From assembly GCF_016648105.1 (NCBI RefSeq), contig NZ_JACVVE010000017.1:1-64000 (forward strand): a DNA stretch of 64,000 bases, given 5' to 3'. The translations under genes were made by a program, and so were the position numbers. This stretch comes from Pseudomonas sp. S31 (lineage in GTDB: Bacteria > Pseudomonadota > Gammaproteobacteria > Pseudomonadales > Pseudomonadaceae). A model generated the notes under the pieces. That model was not told the origin of the DNA. It did not search any database and worked only from the letters and a program-made list of their open reading frames with translations. This document shows, piece after piece, positions 44,293-54,700 of the stretch; position 1 is the stretch's first letter; the number at the start of each line of letters is the position of its first letter.

Positions 44293-46170
44293 CTAGCGCA
44301 GGCTGCCGCGCAAGCGGCTGACCTGCTCACGCAACGCCTCGGGCTGCGCCGCCTCCACCGGGATGGCGGCGCCAGCCACGATGGTCACCCGCGACCACAG
44401 GCGCTTGAAGAAGCCCTTGGCCGGATCTCGACTGAAGAAGCTCCCCCACAGCCCCTGCAGCGCCAGTGGAATCACCGGTACCGGGGTTTGCTCGAGAATG
44501 CGGCTGACGCCGCCCTTGAACACATCGATCTCGCCGTCGCCGGTCAGCTTGCCCTCCGGGAAGATGCACACCAGTTCGCCCGCCGCCAGGTACTCGGCGA
44601 TGCGGGCGAAGGCTCGTTCGTAGGTGGCCTGGTCTTCGTTGCGCCCGGCAATCGGGATCGCACCGGCGGTGCGGAAGACGAAGTTGAGCACCGGCAGGTT
44701 GTAGATCTTGTAGTACATGACGAAACGGATCGGCCGGCGGATGGCCCCGCCAAGCAGCAGCGCATCGACGAACGACACGTGGTTGCAGACCAGCAGCGCC
44801 GCGCCCTCGTCCGGAATGCGCTCGAGGTCACGGTGCTCCACGCGGTACATCGAGTGGCTGAGCAGCCAGATCAGGAAGCGCATGGTGAACTCGGGCACGA
44901 TCCTGAAGATATAGGCGTTGACCAGCACGTTGAGCAGCGACACCACCAGGAACAACTGTGGGATGCTCAGTTTGGCCACACCCAGCAGGACCATGGTCAA
45001 CAGCGCCGAGACCACCATGAACAGGGCATTGAGGATGTTGTTGGCCGCGATCACCCGGGCGCGCTCGCCCTCGGCGGTGCGTGCCTGGATCAGCGCATAC
45101 AGGGGCACGATGTAGAAACCGCCGAATACGCCCAGGCCGACGATCGACAGCAGGATCCACCAGGCTTCGTGCATGCCCAGCAACGCCAGCCAGTCGTGTG
45201 GCGCCGCGCCCACCGGCACGTCGCCGGAGTGCCACCACCAGAGCAGGCCGAACAGGGTCAGACCGAACGAGCCGAACGGCACCAGGCCGATTTCCACCTT
45301 GCGCCCGCTGAGGCGTTCGCACAACAACGAGCCCAGGGCGATACCCACCGAGAACAGGGTCAGCACCAGGGTCACCGCGGTGCTGTCGCCATGCAGCCAG
45401 TCCTTGGCATAGGCCGGGATCTGCGTGAGGTAGATGGCCCCGACGAACCAGAACCACGAGTTGCCGACGATCGAGCGCGACACCGCCGGGGTCTGCCCCA
45501 AGCCCATGCGCAGGATCGCCCAGGACTGCTTGACGATGTTCCAGTCCAGCGCCATTTGCGGCGAAGCCGCTGCGGCGCGGGGGATCCAGCGGCTGGCCAG
45601 GTAGCCCAGCACTGCAGTGCCCACCACCCCGCCAGCGACCACCGTGGCATAGCTGTCGGCCGACATCATCACCCCGGCACCGATGGTGCCAGCGAGAATC
45701 GCCAGGAACGTGCCCATCTCCACCAGGCCGTTGCCGCCCACCAACTCCTGTTCCCGCAGGGCCTGGGGCAGGATCGAGTACTTCACCGGCCCGAACAGCG
45801 CCGAATGAGTGCCCATGCCGAACAGCGCCACCAGCATCAGCGTCAGGTGATGGGTGACGAAGCCCAGCGCGCCGATGGCCATGATCACGATCTCGGCCAG
45901 CTTGATGATGCGAATCAGCGCGTCCTTGGCGAACTTCTCGCCGAACTGCCCACCCAGCGCCGAGAACAGGAAGAACGGCAGGATGAACAGCAACGCGCAC
46001 AGGTTGACCCACATGGCGCTGGCGCCTTCGCTGAAGCCGAGCTTGAACAGGATGGCGAGGATCAGTGACTGCTTGAACAGATTGTCGTTGAAGGCGCCCA
46101 GCGCCTGGGTGATGAAAAACGGCAAGAACCGCCGCTTGCCGAGCAATGTGAATTGCGAGCTTTGACTCAT
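44293..46170 (-). CDS. aas: LplT-like MFS transporter fused to PlsC-type acyltransferase (Aas-like)
   Basis: A 625-residue bifunctional protein. Residues 1 to about 400 form a 12-helix MFS transporter like lysophospholipid flippase LplT (QALGAFNDNLFKQSLILA near the N-terminus). About 430-625 is a PlsC/1-acylglycerophosphate acyltransferase domain with the HX4D motif NHVSFVD and FPEGKLTGDG. It should import 2-acyl lysophospholipids and re-acylate them. Unlike E. coli Aas, no acyl-ACP synthetase domain follows. ATG at 46170 fits the transporter N-terminus. It is divergent from the chemoreceptor gene. Confidence 0.9.
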   Translation of the reverse strand: MSQSSQFTLLGKRRFLPFFITQALGAFNDNLFKQSLILAILFKLGFSEGASAMWVNLCALLFILPFFLFSALGGQFGEKFAKDALIRIIKLAEIVIMAIGALGFVTHHLTLMLVALFGMGTHSALFGPVKYSILPQALREQELVGGNGLVEMGTFLAILAGTIGAGVMMSADSYATVVAGGVVGTAVLGYLASRWIPRAAAASPQMALDWNIVKQSWAILRMGLGQTPAVSRSIVGNSWFWFVGAIYLTQIPAYAKDWLHGDSTAVTLVLTLFSVGIALGSLLCERLSGRKVEIGLVPFGSFGLTLFGLLWWWHSGDVPVGAAPHDWLALLGMHEAWWILLSIVGLGVFGGFYIVPLYALIQARTAEGERARVIAANNILNALFMVVSALLTMVLLGVAKLSIPQLFLVVSLLNVLVNAYIFRIVPEFTMRFLIWLLSHSMYRVEHRDLERIPDEGAALLVCNHVSFVDALLLGGAIRRPIRFVMYYKIYNLPVLNFVFRTAGAIPIAGRNEDQATYERAFARIAEYLAAGELVCIFPEGKLTGDGEIDVFKGGVSRILEQTPVPVIPLALQGLWGSFFSRDPAKGFFKRLWSRVTIVAGAAIPVEAAQPEALREQVSRLRGSLR

Positions 46171-46360
46171 CAATCTTCTTCCCTGGGGGCTTGTTCTGGT
46201 TGGAGGCTCGCAGGCCGCCACAAGCCACAAATCTGCACGGGAAAGCCCGCCGCTGGCAACCCGCTGCACGGGTTTCACGAAACGCAGGGTTGACTGATGC
46301 CTCAATGCCATCATTTTTCATTGAAATCTACGTTCAGAATTTGTTACATCTGCCGACCTA

Positions 46361-46380
46361 TTCATATAGATGACTATATC
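46361..46380. promoter_or_regulatory. Predicted GntR operator upstream of chemoreceptor gene
   Basis: TTCATATAGATGACTATATC contains the palindrome ATATA-N6-TATAT and shares its first 12 bases (TTCATATAGATG) with the site in front of the gntR gene at 51532-51553. It lies 59 bp before the chemoreceptor start and overlaps a likely -10 element. Confidence 0.6.
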
Positions 46381-46438
46381 TAAAAGAAGGAATGGACCTC
46401 CGGTCTCCTCCAACGCATAAGAAAAGGAGCTCAGCAGC

Positions 46439-48358
46439 ATGTTTACCTGGTTCGGCGACTTGAAAATCGCCAACAAACTCTTCCTCGGTTTCGGCCTGGT
46501 ATTGGCCCTCACTCTGACCCAGTCGCTGGTCAGTTGGGATGGCCTGGGCAGCCTGGTGCGTCGCAGCGAGGTGGTCCGCGATGTATCGGGGCTCAACGAC
46601 GCCCTTGGCGACCTGCGCGAAGCACGCCTGCGCCACGCCATGGCCAACGGTGACGAAGCCGAGGGCAAGGCCCTGCAGGCGGCGCTGGATGCGTTCAAGG
46701 CGCCGTTGGCCAAGCTGCGCCAGACCCTGGCCAAGCCTGAAAACCGGGCACTGCTGAGCCAGGCCGACCAGACCCTGCAGGCCTACGCCAGCAACCAGGC
46801 GCTGAGTTTCCAGTCGTACCAGGCCATGCGCGCGGCACAGAAGCAGATGGGCGTGCTGGCCACCAATGCGTTCGCCAGCATCGAGCAGATCCGCAAGCAG
46901 GTCCGTGCCCTGCCCGATGCCGAGCAGCGCTTCACCCGCATCGAAGCGATCAACCAGATCCGCGAGAACCTCATCCTGCTGCGCTACCACGTGCGCGGCT
47001 ACACCGGTAACACCAACGCCGACACCGAAAAGCTGATGAACACGCAGATCGCAGCCACGGTGAACGAACTGCCAGGGCTGGTGGCGCGCTTCAACGGCAG
47101 CTTCGCCGCCGAGTTCGAGCAACTGAACGCGCAGGTGCGCACCTATGCCGAGGCGGTCGAGACCTTCCGCGGCGAGGTGAGCAAACTGGTCGGCTACCGC
47201 ACCGCCATGGGCAACGATGTCGATTCCCTCAATACCCTGATCGGCCAGTTGCTCGATGCCCAGGCCCAGTCGGTGAGTCAGGACAGCGACTTCGCCAGGA
47301 CCCTGCAGATCGTCACCACCGTGCTCGCCCTGCTGATCGGTGCCTTGGCCGCGCTGCTGATCGCCCGCCAGATCAGCCAGCCCCTGCGCCACGTGCTCGG
47401 CGCCATGGAACAGGTGGCCAGCGGCAATCTCGGTGAACAACCGACCAGCCGCCGCCGCGATGAAGTGGGCCAGTTGCAGAACGCCCTGCAAGGCATGACC
47501 CGCAACCTGCGTGAGCTGATCGCCCAGGTGCGCGACGGCATCTCGCAGATCGCCAGCGCCACCGAGGAGCTGTCGGCGATCACCGAACAGACCAGCGCCG
47601 GGGCCAACAACCAGAAGGTCGAGACCGACCAGGTCGCCACCGCGATGCAGGAAATGGCCGCCACCGTGCACGAAGTGGCCCGCAACGCCGGCGAGGCCTC
47701 CCAGGCCGCCAGCGCCACCGACGAGGAAGCCCGCGAAGGCGACAGCGTGGTCACCCGCGCCGTCGCCCAGATCGGCCGCCTGGCCAAGCAGGTGGATGCC
47801 ACTGGGGAAGCCATGGGCGCCCTGCGCAGCGAAAGCCAGCGCATCGGCAAGGTCATGGACGTGATCAAGGCGGTGGCCGAGCAGACCAACCTGCTGGCGC
47901 TCAATGCCGCCATCGAGGCCGCCCGTGCCGGCGAGGCAGGCCGTGGCTTCGCCGTGGTGGCCGATGAAGTGCGTAGCCTGGCGCAGCGGACCCAGGCCTC
48001 GACCCTGGAGATCGAGTCGGCGATCGGCAGCCTGGAGCAAGGCACCCTGTCGGTGAGCGAACTGATGGAGGAAAGCCAGAGCCTGACCGAAAGCAGCGTC
48101 GCGCTGGTGCGCGAAGCTGGGGTGGCACTGGAAGGCATCACCCAGCGGGTGTCGGCGATCCAGTCGATGAACCAGCAGATTGCCGCCGCCTCTGAGCAGC
48201 AGAGCGCGGTCGCCGAGGAAATCAGCCGGAGCGTGGTGACGGTACGGGATATTTCCGAGCAGACGGCTGAAGCCAGCCAGCAGACCTCGGCATCCAGCGT
48301 GGAGCTGGCGCGGTTGGGTGGGCAGTTGCAGCAGATGATCAGCCGGTTCCGGTTCTGA
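46439..48358 (+). CDS. Methyl-accepting chemotaxis protein with HBM sensor domain
   Basis: A 639-residue chemoreceptor. Membrane segments at about residues 11-31 and 283-303 enclose a ~250-residue, all-helical periplasmic domain, the size of the helical bimodular (HBM) sensor of McpS, McpQ and PcaY. A HAMP domain (about 305-360) and the cytoplasmic signalling hairpin follow, with the conserved tip [19 protein letters not shown]. Family members sense organic acids or aromatic acids. AAGGAG precedes the start. An operator matching the one at gntR (51.5 kb) suggests co-regulation with that operon. Confidence 0.93.
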   Translation: MFTWFGDLKIANKLFLGFGLVLALTLTQSLVSWDGLGSLVRRSEVVRDVSGLNDALGDLREARLRHAMANGDEAEGKALQAALDAFKAPLAKLRQTLAKPENRALLSQADQTLQAYASNQALSFQSYQAMRAAQKQMGVLATNAFASIEQIRKQVRALPDAEQRFTRIEAINQIRENLILLRYHVRGYTGNTNADTEKLMNTQIAATVNELPGLVARFNGSFAAEFEQLNAQVRTYAEAVETFRGEVSKLVGYRTAMGNDVDSLNTLIGQLLDAQAQSVSQDSDFARTLQIVTTVLALLIGALAALLIARQISQPLRHVLGAMEQVASGNLGEQPTSRRRDEVGQLQNALQGMTRNLRELIAQVRDGISQIASATEELSAITEQTSAGANNQKVETDQVATAMQEMAATVHEVARNAGEASQAASATDEEAREGDSVVTRAVAQIGRLAKQVDATGEAMGALRSESQRIGKVMDVIKAVAEQTNLLALNAAIEAARAGEAGRGFAVVADEVRSLAQRTQASTLEIESAIGSLEQGTLSVSELMEESQSLTESSVALVREAGVALEGITQRVSAIQSMNQQIAAASEQQSAVAEEISRSVVTVRDISEQTAEASQQTSASSVELARLGGQLQQMISRFRF

Positions 48359-48405
48359 TCGGGAGGGGTGTCCTACGATTGCGGGGCACCCTGGGAACAT
48401 CTTCA

Positions 48406-48497
48406 GCCTGTGCCTGCCTCTTCGCGGGTAAACCCGCTCCTACAGAGGACCTAACCCCTGTAGGAGCGGGTTTACCCGCGAAGAGGCCGGCACAGGC
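48406..48497. repeat. REP inverted pair between convergent genes
   Basis: Arms with GGGTAAACCC/GGGTTTACCC cores (about 48416-48445 and 48458-48487), extended by GCCTGTGCC/GGCACAGGC, separate the chemoreceptor from the amidohydrolase. Confidence 0.93.
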
Positions 48498-48503
48498 GCT
48501 ACA

Positions 48504-49346
48504 TCACTTGAAACCGAACAAATCCCGCGCAGTCTCCACCAGCAGCGCCCGGCGCAAGTCCGCCGAACATCCCAGCGCCTCGAACTGCTCGACCACCGAG
48601 CCGAAGCTCACCGTCGCCTCATGCTGAGTATGCGGCCAGTCACTCCCCCACATCAGCCGCTCGGCGCCGTAGTGCGCCTCCAGCGCGCCCAGCGCCTGAC
48701 GCGCGAACGCCAGGTTCTGCTCCGGTGTACCCGCCAGGCGGTAGACGCCGGACACCTTCACCCACACCCTACCCTTGCCTCCCAGCGTCAGCAGTTCGGC
48801 AAAGCCTGGCTGGCCCAGGCCCAGACGGGCATCGGGGCGGCCGAAATGGTCGATCACGATGTCCAGGCCATAAGGTTCCAGGGCACGCACCAAGGTCGGG
48901 ATATCCGCCACCTGGCGATGCAGTTCCAGGTGCCAGCCCTGCTCGCCGATACGCTCGAACAAGGGCCGCCACTCAGCGTCAGTCAGGTCAGGCAGGGCTT
49001 GGCCCATGAGGTTCAGGCGCACGCCCCTGACCCCCAGGCGCGCCATGTCATCGAGGGCTTCGCGCTCGACGTCGCGGTCAAGCATCACCACCCCACGCAA
49101 CTGTCCCGGCACGCTCTGCAGGGCACTGAGCAGGTAACGGTTGTCGGTGCCCAGGAAACTGGGCTGGACCAATACGCCATGACTGAAACCAGGGGCCTGC
49201 AACTGGCCCAGGTAATCGCCCAGCGGCGCGTCGTAGGTCGGCGCGTAGCGCCGCTCGCTGGCCAGGTCCAGCCCACGGCTGAACACGTGGGCGTGGCTAT
49301 CGATGGCAGTCAGGGGTGAAGCAGCAACGTCGGGCATGGTTCTCAT
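48504..49346 (-). CDS. Amidohydrolase-2 family hydrolase, 2-pyrone-dicarboxylate lactonase-like
   Basis: A 280-residue TIM-barrel hydrolase. The opening DSHAHVF carries the first metal-site histidines, HLELH a later one, VIDHFGRPD another, and the C-terminal aspartate is in LMWGSDWPHT. This pattern resembles 2-pyrone-4,6-dicarboxylate hydrolase (LigI) and other lactonases acting on ring-cleavage products. It lies 27 bp after an MFS transporter and downstream of a GntR regulator, so it should hydrolyse the imported compound or its lactone. Exact substrate unknown. Confidence 0.85.
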   Translation of the reverse strand: MRTMPDVAASPLTAIDSHAHVFSRGLDLASERRYAPTYDAPLGDYLGQLQAPGFSHGVLVQPSFLGTDNRYLLSALQSVPGQLRGVVMLDRDVEREALDDMARLGVRGVRLNLMGQALPDLTDAEWRPLFERIGEQGWHLELHRQVADIPTLVRALEPYGLDIVIDHFGRPDARLGLGQPGFAELLTLGGKGRVWVKVSGVYRLAGTPEQNLAFARQALGALEAHYGAERLMWGSDWPHTQHEATVSFGSVVEQFEALGCSADLRRALLVETARDLFGFK

Positions 49347-49373
49347 CGAAGCGTCAGGGGAACTAAAAATGGA

Positions 49374-50648
49374 TTACTTGGCCAGCGCACCGCTCGCCTG
49401 CGGCGCAGGGCTGGCTTCGAGGTTGCGACCGCGGGTTTCCGGCAGGCACAGCGCCGCGACCATGGCCACGCCATAGGCGATGCCGGCGTCGATACCGATG
49501 GCGCTACCCAGCGACATCGATTCGCTCATGTGCCCGACCAGGAACGGGAATACCGCCGACAGCACCCGGCCAAAGTTGTAACAGAAGCCCACTCCGGCGC
49601 CGCGCACGTCGGCCGGGTACAGTTCGTTGAAGAACGAGCCGAGGCTGGCGGGAATACCTGCAGCGAAGAAACCGAGCGGGAAACCCAGGAACAGCATCTG
49701 CGTGTTGCTCAACGGGAAGAACACGTAGGCCTGCACGGTCAGCACGCAGCACAGGGCGAACAGCAGGATGTTCTTGCGCCGGCCGATACGATCGATCAGC
49801 AGCCCGCTGACCACGCAGCCGCACCAGAAGGCGAAGATGATCACCGCCAGGTAGCCACCGGAGTTCAGCACCGACAGGTTGCGCTCGGTCTTGAGAAAGG
49901 TCGGCAGCCAGGTCATCACCGCGTGGTAGCCACCGTGGGCACCCAGGCCCAGCAGGCCGCCAAGCAGGGTCACGCGCAGCAGTTCGGGGCGGAAGATGCC
50001 AGCCATCGACTTGAAGAAACTGCCAGGAATGGCCTTTTCCTTCTGCAGGCGCTGGAAGCTGTCGGGCTCAGGTACGTTGCGCCGTACCCAGATGATCAGC
50101 AAGGACGGCAGCAAGCCGACGAAGAACATCACGCGCCAGGCGAACTCTTGCGGCACCAGCGAGTAGATCAGCGCGAACAGCCCGACCGCCAGGCCCCAGC
50201 CCACGGCCCAGGCGCTCTGCACCGTACCCATGACCTTGCCGCGGTATTTCGGGTTGATGGTCTCGGCCATCAGCACCGCGCCGGCGGCCCACTCGCCGCC
50301 GATGCCGAACCCCTGCATGGCTTTGACGAACACCAGTGGATAGAAGCCGGTGACGAACGCCGAGAGGAAGGTGAAGAAGGAGAACCAGAGGATCATCCAC
50401 TGCAGGGTGCGTACCCGGCCGTAGCGGTCGGACAGGGTGCCACCGAGCCAGCCACCGATGGCCGAGGTGATCAGGGTCACGCCGCTGATCAGACCGGCGT
50501 CGCCCTTGGTCAGGGAAAACGCGGCGATCAAGGCCGGAATGGCCAGGCCGAACATCTGCACTTCCAGCGCATCGAGCGACCAGCCCCCGAAACAGGCCCA
50601 GAACGTCTTGCGCTCCCGGGAAGTGATCTGGCGGTACCAGCTGAACAT
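49374..50648 (-). CDS. MFS transporter, aromatic acid/sialate-like
   Basis: A 424-residue 12-helix symporter. FGGWSLDALEVQMFGLAIPAL is the first-helix motif of the sialic acid/aromatic acid:H+ symporter group, and GGTLSDRYGRVRTLQ is the loop 2-3 motif. The ATG at 50648 has AAGGA upstream. It lies between the GntR regulator and the amidohydrolase on one strand and is presumed to import their substrate, an organic or aromatic acid. Confidence 0.9.
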   Translation of the reverse strand: MFSWYRQITSRERKTFWACFGGWSLDALEVQMFGLAIPALIAAFSLTKGDAGLISGVTLITSAIGGWLGGTLSDRYGRVRTLQWMILWFSFFTFLSAFVTGFYPLVFVKAMQGFGIGGEWAAGAVLMAETINPKYRGKVMGTVQSAWAVGWGLAVGLFALIYSLVPQEFAWRVMFFVGLLPSLLIIWVRRNVPEPDSFQRLQKEKAIPGSFFKSMAGIFRPELLRVTLLGGLLGLGAHGGYHAVMTWLPTFLKTERNLSVLNSGGYLAVIIFAFWCGCVVSGLLIDRIGRRKNILLFALCCVLTVQAYVFFPLSNTQMLFLGFPLGFFAAGIPASLGSFFNELYPADVRGAGVGFCYNFGRVLSAVFPFLVGHMSESMSLGSAIGIDAGIAYGVAMVAALCLPETRGRNLEASPAPQASGALAK

Positions 50649-50780
50649 GATTGTTATCCTTCTAGTCGTGTGTGTAGCGGTCGGGCGCACCGAAGCTCTT
50701 GGCACGCTGGCGACCGGGCAGGCAAAACCGCTGCGCCGTGGCAGAACGGCGCAGACGGGCAACAGGGCGAAACAGCCGGC

Positions 50781-51512
50781 TCAGCGAATGTCGATGCGGT
50801 AGCGGAAGTGCTGCGCATGGCCGCGCGAGCGGCGCCATTCCAGAGGCTTGCCGGCGTAGTCACGGGCCAGGCGCTCGATCACCACCACCGGGCTGTCGGC
50901 CGGCAGTTGCAACAGGCGGCCATGCACCGCATCGACCGCTTCGGCGGTCAAGGTCTCCTCGGCATAGGCGACCACCTGGCCGCACAAGGCTTCGTAGATG
51001 GGATAGAGCAACGGCCCCTCGCGGTCGAGGTCGACGTCCAGCAGCGGCTGGAAGGTCTGCCGAGGCAACCAGATTTCCTCGGCCAGCACCGGTTGTGCAC
51101 CGAGCAGACGTGTACGCACGAGACGGATCACCTCGGCCTCGGCAGGCAACCCGAGGGCCTGGGCTACCGCCGAAGGCGCCTGCAGCGGCTCGATCGACAG
51201 GATGCGGCTCTGCGGCATCACCCGCTGGCCATCGGCGGCCTCGAAGCGGAAGAAGCGGAACAGCGAGGATTGGAACTGCGGGCGGCGAATGAAGGTGCCA
51301 CGGCCCTGCTGGCGTTCCAGCACGCCTTCGGCCACCAGGGCATCGACTGCCTTGCGCACGGTACCGACGGACATGTCGAACTCGCTGGCCAGCGCGGCCT
51401 CGGTTGGAATCGCCTCGCCCGGGCGCCAGCGATTGTTGGCGATCTGCTCGACCAGGTGGTCGCGCAGCTGTTGGTAGCGGGGCAGTCGAGCATCACCGGA
51501 CAGTGGGTGCAT
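50781..51512 (-). CDS. GntR-family regulator, HutC/FarR subfamily
   Basis: A 243-residue regulator. The N-terminal winged HTH (about residues 10-75) contains PRYQQLRDHLVEQIANNRWRPGEAIPTEAALASEF and GVLERQQGRGTFI. A UTRA effector domain follows (about 90-235), with EEIWLPRQTFQPLL typical of it. It is the first gene of the transporter/amidohydrolase operon. A palindrome ATATA-N6-TATAT lies 20 bp upstream of its start, so autoregulation is likely. Confidence 0.9.
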   Translation of the reverse strand: MHPLSGDARLPRYQQLRDHLVEQIANNRWRPGEAIPTEAALASEFDMSVGTVRKAVDALVAEGVLERQQGRGTFIRRPQFQSSLFRFFRFEAADGQRVMPQSRILSIEPLQAPSAVAQALGLPAEAEVIRLVRTRLLGAQPVLAEEIWLPRQTFQPLLDVDLDREGPLLYPIYEALCGQVVAYAEETLTAEAVDAVHGRLLQLPADSPVVVIERLARDYAGKPLEWRRSRGHAQHFRYRIDIR

Positions 51513-51531
51513 GGGGTCTCGCTCTCGTCTT

Positions 51532-51553
51532 GTTATATAAACATCTATATGAA
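51532..51553. promoter_or_regulatory. Predicted GntR operator upstream of gntR operon
   Basis: On the minus strand TTCATATAGATG is followed by TTTATATAAC, giving ATATA-N6-TATAT. The only other copy found by eye is at 46361-46380 before the chemoreceptor gene. The site lies 20-41 bp upstream of the gntR start. Confidence 0.62.
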
Positions 51554-51726
51554 TTCTGCGCAGAGTATTCCCCGTGGGCAGCGGGGCTGTCAATCCTCCG
51601 CTGGTCGCACGACAATGAAGCCTGCGACAACCTGCCCTTGCGACCAACGTCGGCGCTGACGAACCGCCACCTGCGTGCCAGACTGATTGATCGGGACCGC
51701 GTAATCTTTCTTGCTCCGGAGTCTTC

Positions 51727-54700
51727 ATGTCGTTGTCCAGCGGGCTGATCGCCGTGGTCGCCCTGGCCTATATGGCCGTCATGTTCGCCATCGCCTTCTA
51801 CGGCGACCGTCGCAGCACGCCGTTGCCGCCGCGCCTGCGTGCGTGGGTGTACAGCCTGTCGCTGGCGGTGTATTGCACCAGCTGGACGTTCTTCGGCGCG
51901 GTCGGTCAGGCCGCCGAGCAGCTCTGGGCGTTTCTGCCCATCTACCTGGGCCCGGTGCTGCTGATGATCTTCGCGCCCTGGGTGCTGCAGAAGATGGTGC
52001 TGATCAGCAAGCAGCAGAACATCACCTCGATCGCCGACTTCATTGCCGCCCGCTACGGCAAGTCGCAGAGCCTGGCGGTGGTCGTGGCGCTGATCTGCCT
52101 GGTCGGCGTGCTGCCGTATATCGCCCTGCAGCTCAAGGGCATCGTGCTCGGCGTCAACCTGCTGATCGGTGCCAACGCCGACGCCACCGGCACTCGCGTG
52201 CAGGACACCGCGCTGGTGGTGTCGCTGGTGCTGGCGCTGTTCGCCATCGTCTTCGGCACGCGCAGCCTGGACGTCACCGAGCACCACCGCGGCATGGTCC
52301 TGGCGATCGCCTTCGAATCGCTGATCAAGCTGCTGGCCTTCCTTGCCGTGGGCGTGTTCATCGTCTTCAACCTGTACGACGGTTTCGACGACCTGTTCAG
52401 CCAGGCGCGCCAGGCAGTCCAGCTGGACAGCTACTGGCAGGAAACCATCAACTGGCCGTCGATGGTGGTGCAGACCGCCGTGGCGATGATGGCGATCATC
52501 TGCCTGCCGCGCCAATTCCACGTCACCGTGGTGGAAAACATCGAGCCCCAGGACATGCGCCTGGCGCGCTGGGTGTTCCCCGCCTACCTGGCGCTGGCCG
52601 CGCTGTTCGTGGTGCCGATCGCCCTGGCCGGGCAGATGCTGCTGCCGGGCACGGTGATCTCCGACTCGTTCGTGATCAGCCTGCCGCTGGCCGAAGCGCA
52701 TCCAAGCCTGGCCCTGCTGGCGTTCATCGGCGGCGCCTCGGCCGCCACCGGCATGGTCATCGTCGAGGCCGTGGCGCTGTCGACCATGGTTTCCAACGAC
52801 ATGCTGCTGCCCTGGCTGTTGCGCCGCAACAACGCCGAACGCCCGTTCGAAGCGTTCCGCCACTGGATGCTCTCGGTGCGCCGGGTGACCATCGTGGTCA
52901 TCCTCCTGCTGGCCTACGTCAGCTACCGCCTGCTGGGTTCCACCGCGAGCCTGGCGACCATCGGCCAGATCGCCTTCGCCGCCGTCACCCAGCTGACGCC
53001 GGCCATGCTCGGCGCGCTGTACTGGAAGCAGGCCAACCGCCGCGGCGTGTTCGCCGGCCTCGCCGCCGGCATCTTCCTGTGGTTCTACACCCTGGTGCTG
53101 CCGATCATCGCCCATAGCCTGAACGTGCCGCTGACGCTGTTCCCGGGCCTGGCCTGGCTGCACGGCAACCCGCTGAACCTGCCGATCACACCGCTCACCC
53201 AAGGCGTGGTGCTGTCGCTGGCGGGCAACTTCACGCTGTTCGCCTGGGTTTCGATCCTGTCGCGCACACGGGTGTCCGAGCATTGGCAAGCCGGTCGCTT
53301 CATCGGCCAGCAGACCACCCGCCCCAGCGGCAAACCGTTGTTGGCGGTGCAGATCGACGACCTGCTCAAGCTGGCCGCACGCTTCGTCGGCGAGGAGCGC
53401 GCACGGCAAAGCTTCATCCGCTTCGCCTATCGTCAGGGCAAGGGCTTCAACCCCAACCAGAACGCCGATGGCGACTGGATCGAGCACACCGAGCGCCTGC
53501 TTGCCGGCGTGCTCGGCACCTCATCCACGCGGGCCGTGGTCAAGGCGGCCATCGAAGGCCGCGACATGCAGCTCGAGGACGTGGTGCGCATCGCCGACGA
53601 GGCCAGCGAGGTGCTGCAGTTCAACCGCGCCCTGCTGCAAGGCGCCATCGAGAACATCAACCAGGGCATCAGCGTGGTCGACCAGAACCTGCACCTGGTG
53701 GCCTGGAACCGCCGCTACCTGGAGCTGTTCAACTACCCCGACGGGCTGATCAGCGTCGGCCGGCCGATCGCCGACATCATCCGCTACAACGCCGAGCGCG
53801 GCCTGTGCGGCCCGGGCGAAGCGCAAGTGCACGTGGCCCGGCGCCTGCACTGGATGCGCCAGGGGCGTGCGCATTCCTCCGAGCGCCTGTTCCCCAACGG
53901 CCGGGTCATCGAGCTGATCGGCAACCCCATGCCCGGCGGCGGCTTCGTCATGAGCTTCACCGACATCACACCGTTCCGCGAGGCCGAGCAGGCCCTGCGC
54001 GAGGCCAACGAGAGCCTGGAACAACGGGTGGCCGAACGCACCCATGAACTGTCGCAACTGAACCAGGCGTTGAGCGAGGCCAAGAGCCAGGCCGAGGCGG
54101 TCAGCCAGTCCAAGAGCCGCTTCCTGGCGGCGGTCAGCCACGACCTGATGCAGCCGCTCAATGCCGCCCGGTTGTTCTCCGCGGCCCTGTCGCAGCAAGC
54201 CGAGGGCGCCATGAACGAAGAGGCGCAGCAACTGGTGCAGCACATGGACAGCTCGCTGCGCTCGGCCGAGGAACTGATCAGCGACCTGCTGGACATCTCT
54301 CGCCTGGAAAACGGCAAGGTCACCCCTGATGCCAAGCCCTTCGCCCTCAACGAGCTGTTCGATACCCTCGGCGCCGAGTTCAAGCTGTTGGCGGCGGAAA
54401 AAGGCTTGGAGTTCCGCTTGCGCGGCAGCCGCCTGCGCATCGACAGCGACATGAAGCTGCTGCGCCGGGTGCTGCAGAATTTCCTCACCAATGCCTTGCG
54501 CTACGGCAAGGGCCCGATCCTGCTCGGCGTGCGCCGCCAGGGCGAGCGCCTGTGGCTGGAAGTGTGGGACCGTGGCCCAGGCATCGCCGACGACAAGCTG
54601 CAAGTGATCTTCCAGGAATTCAAACGCCTGGACAGCCACCAGACCCGCGCCGAAAAGGGCCTGGGCCTGGGCCTGGCGATCGCCGACGGTTTGTGCCGGG

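Noticed and set aside
1289..48497. Repeated ~30-bp palindromes considered as a CRISPR array
   Set aside because: They are dispersed between genes as inverted pairs, with no regular spacers and no cas genes. They match the Pseudomonas REP family.
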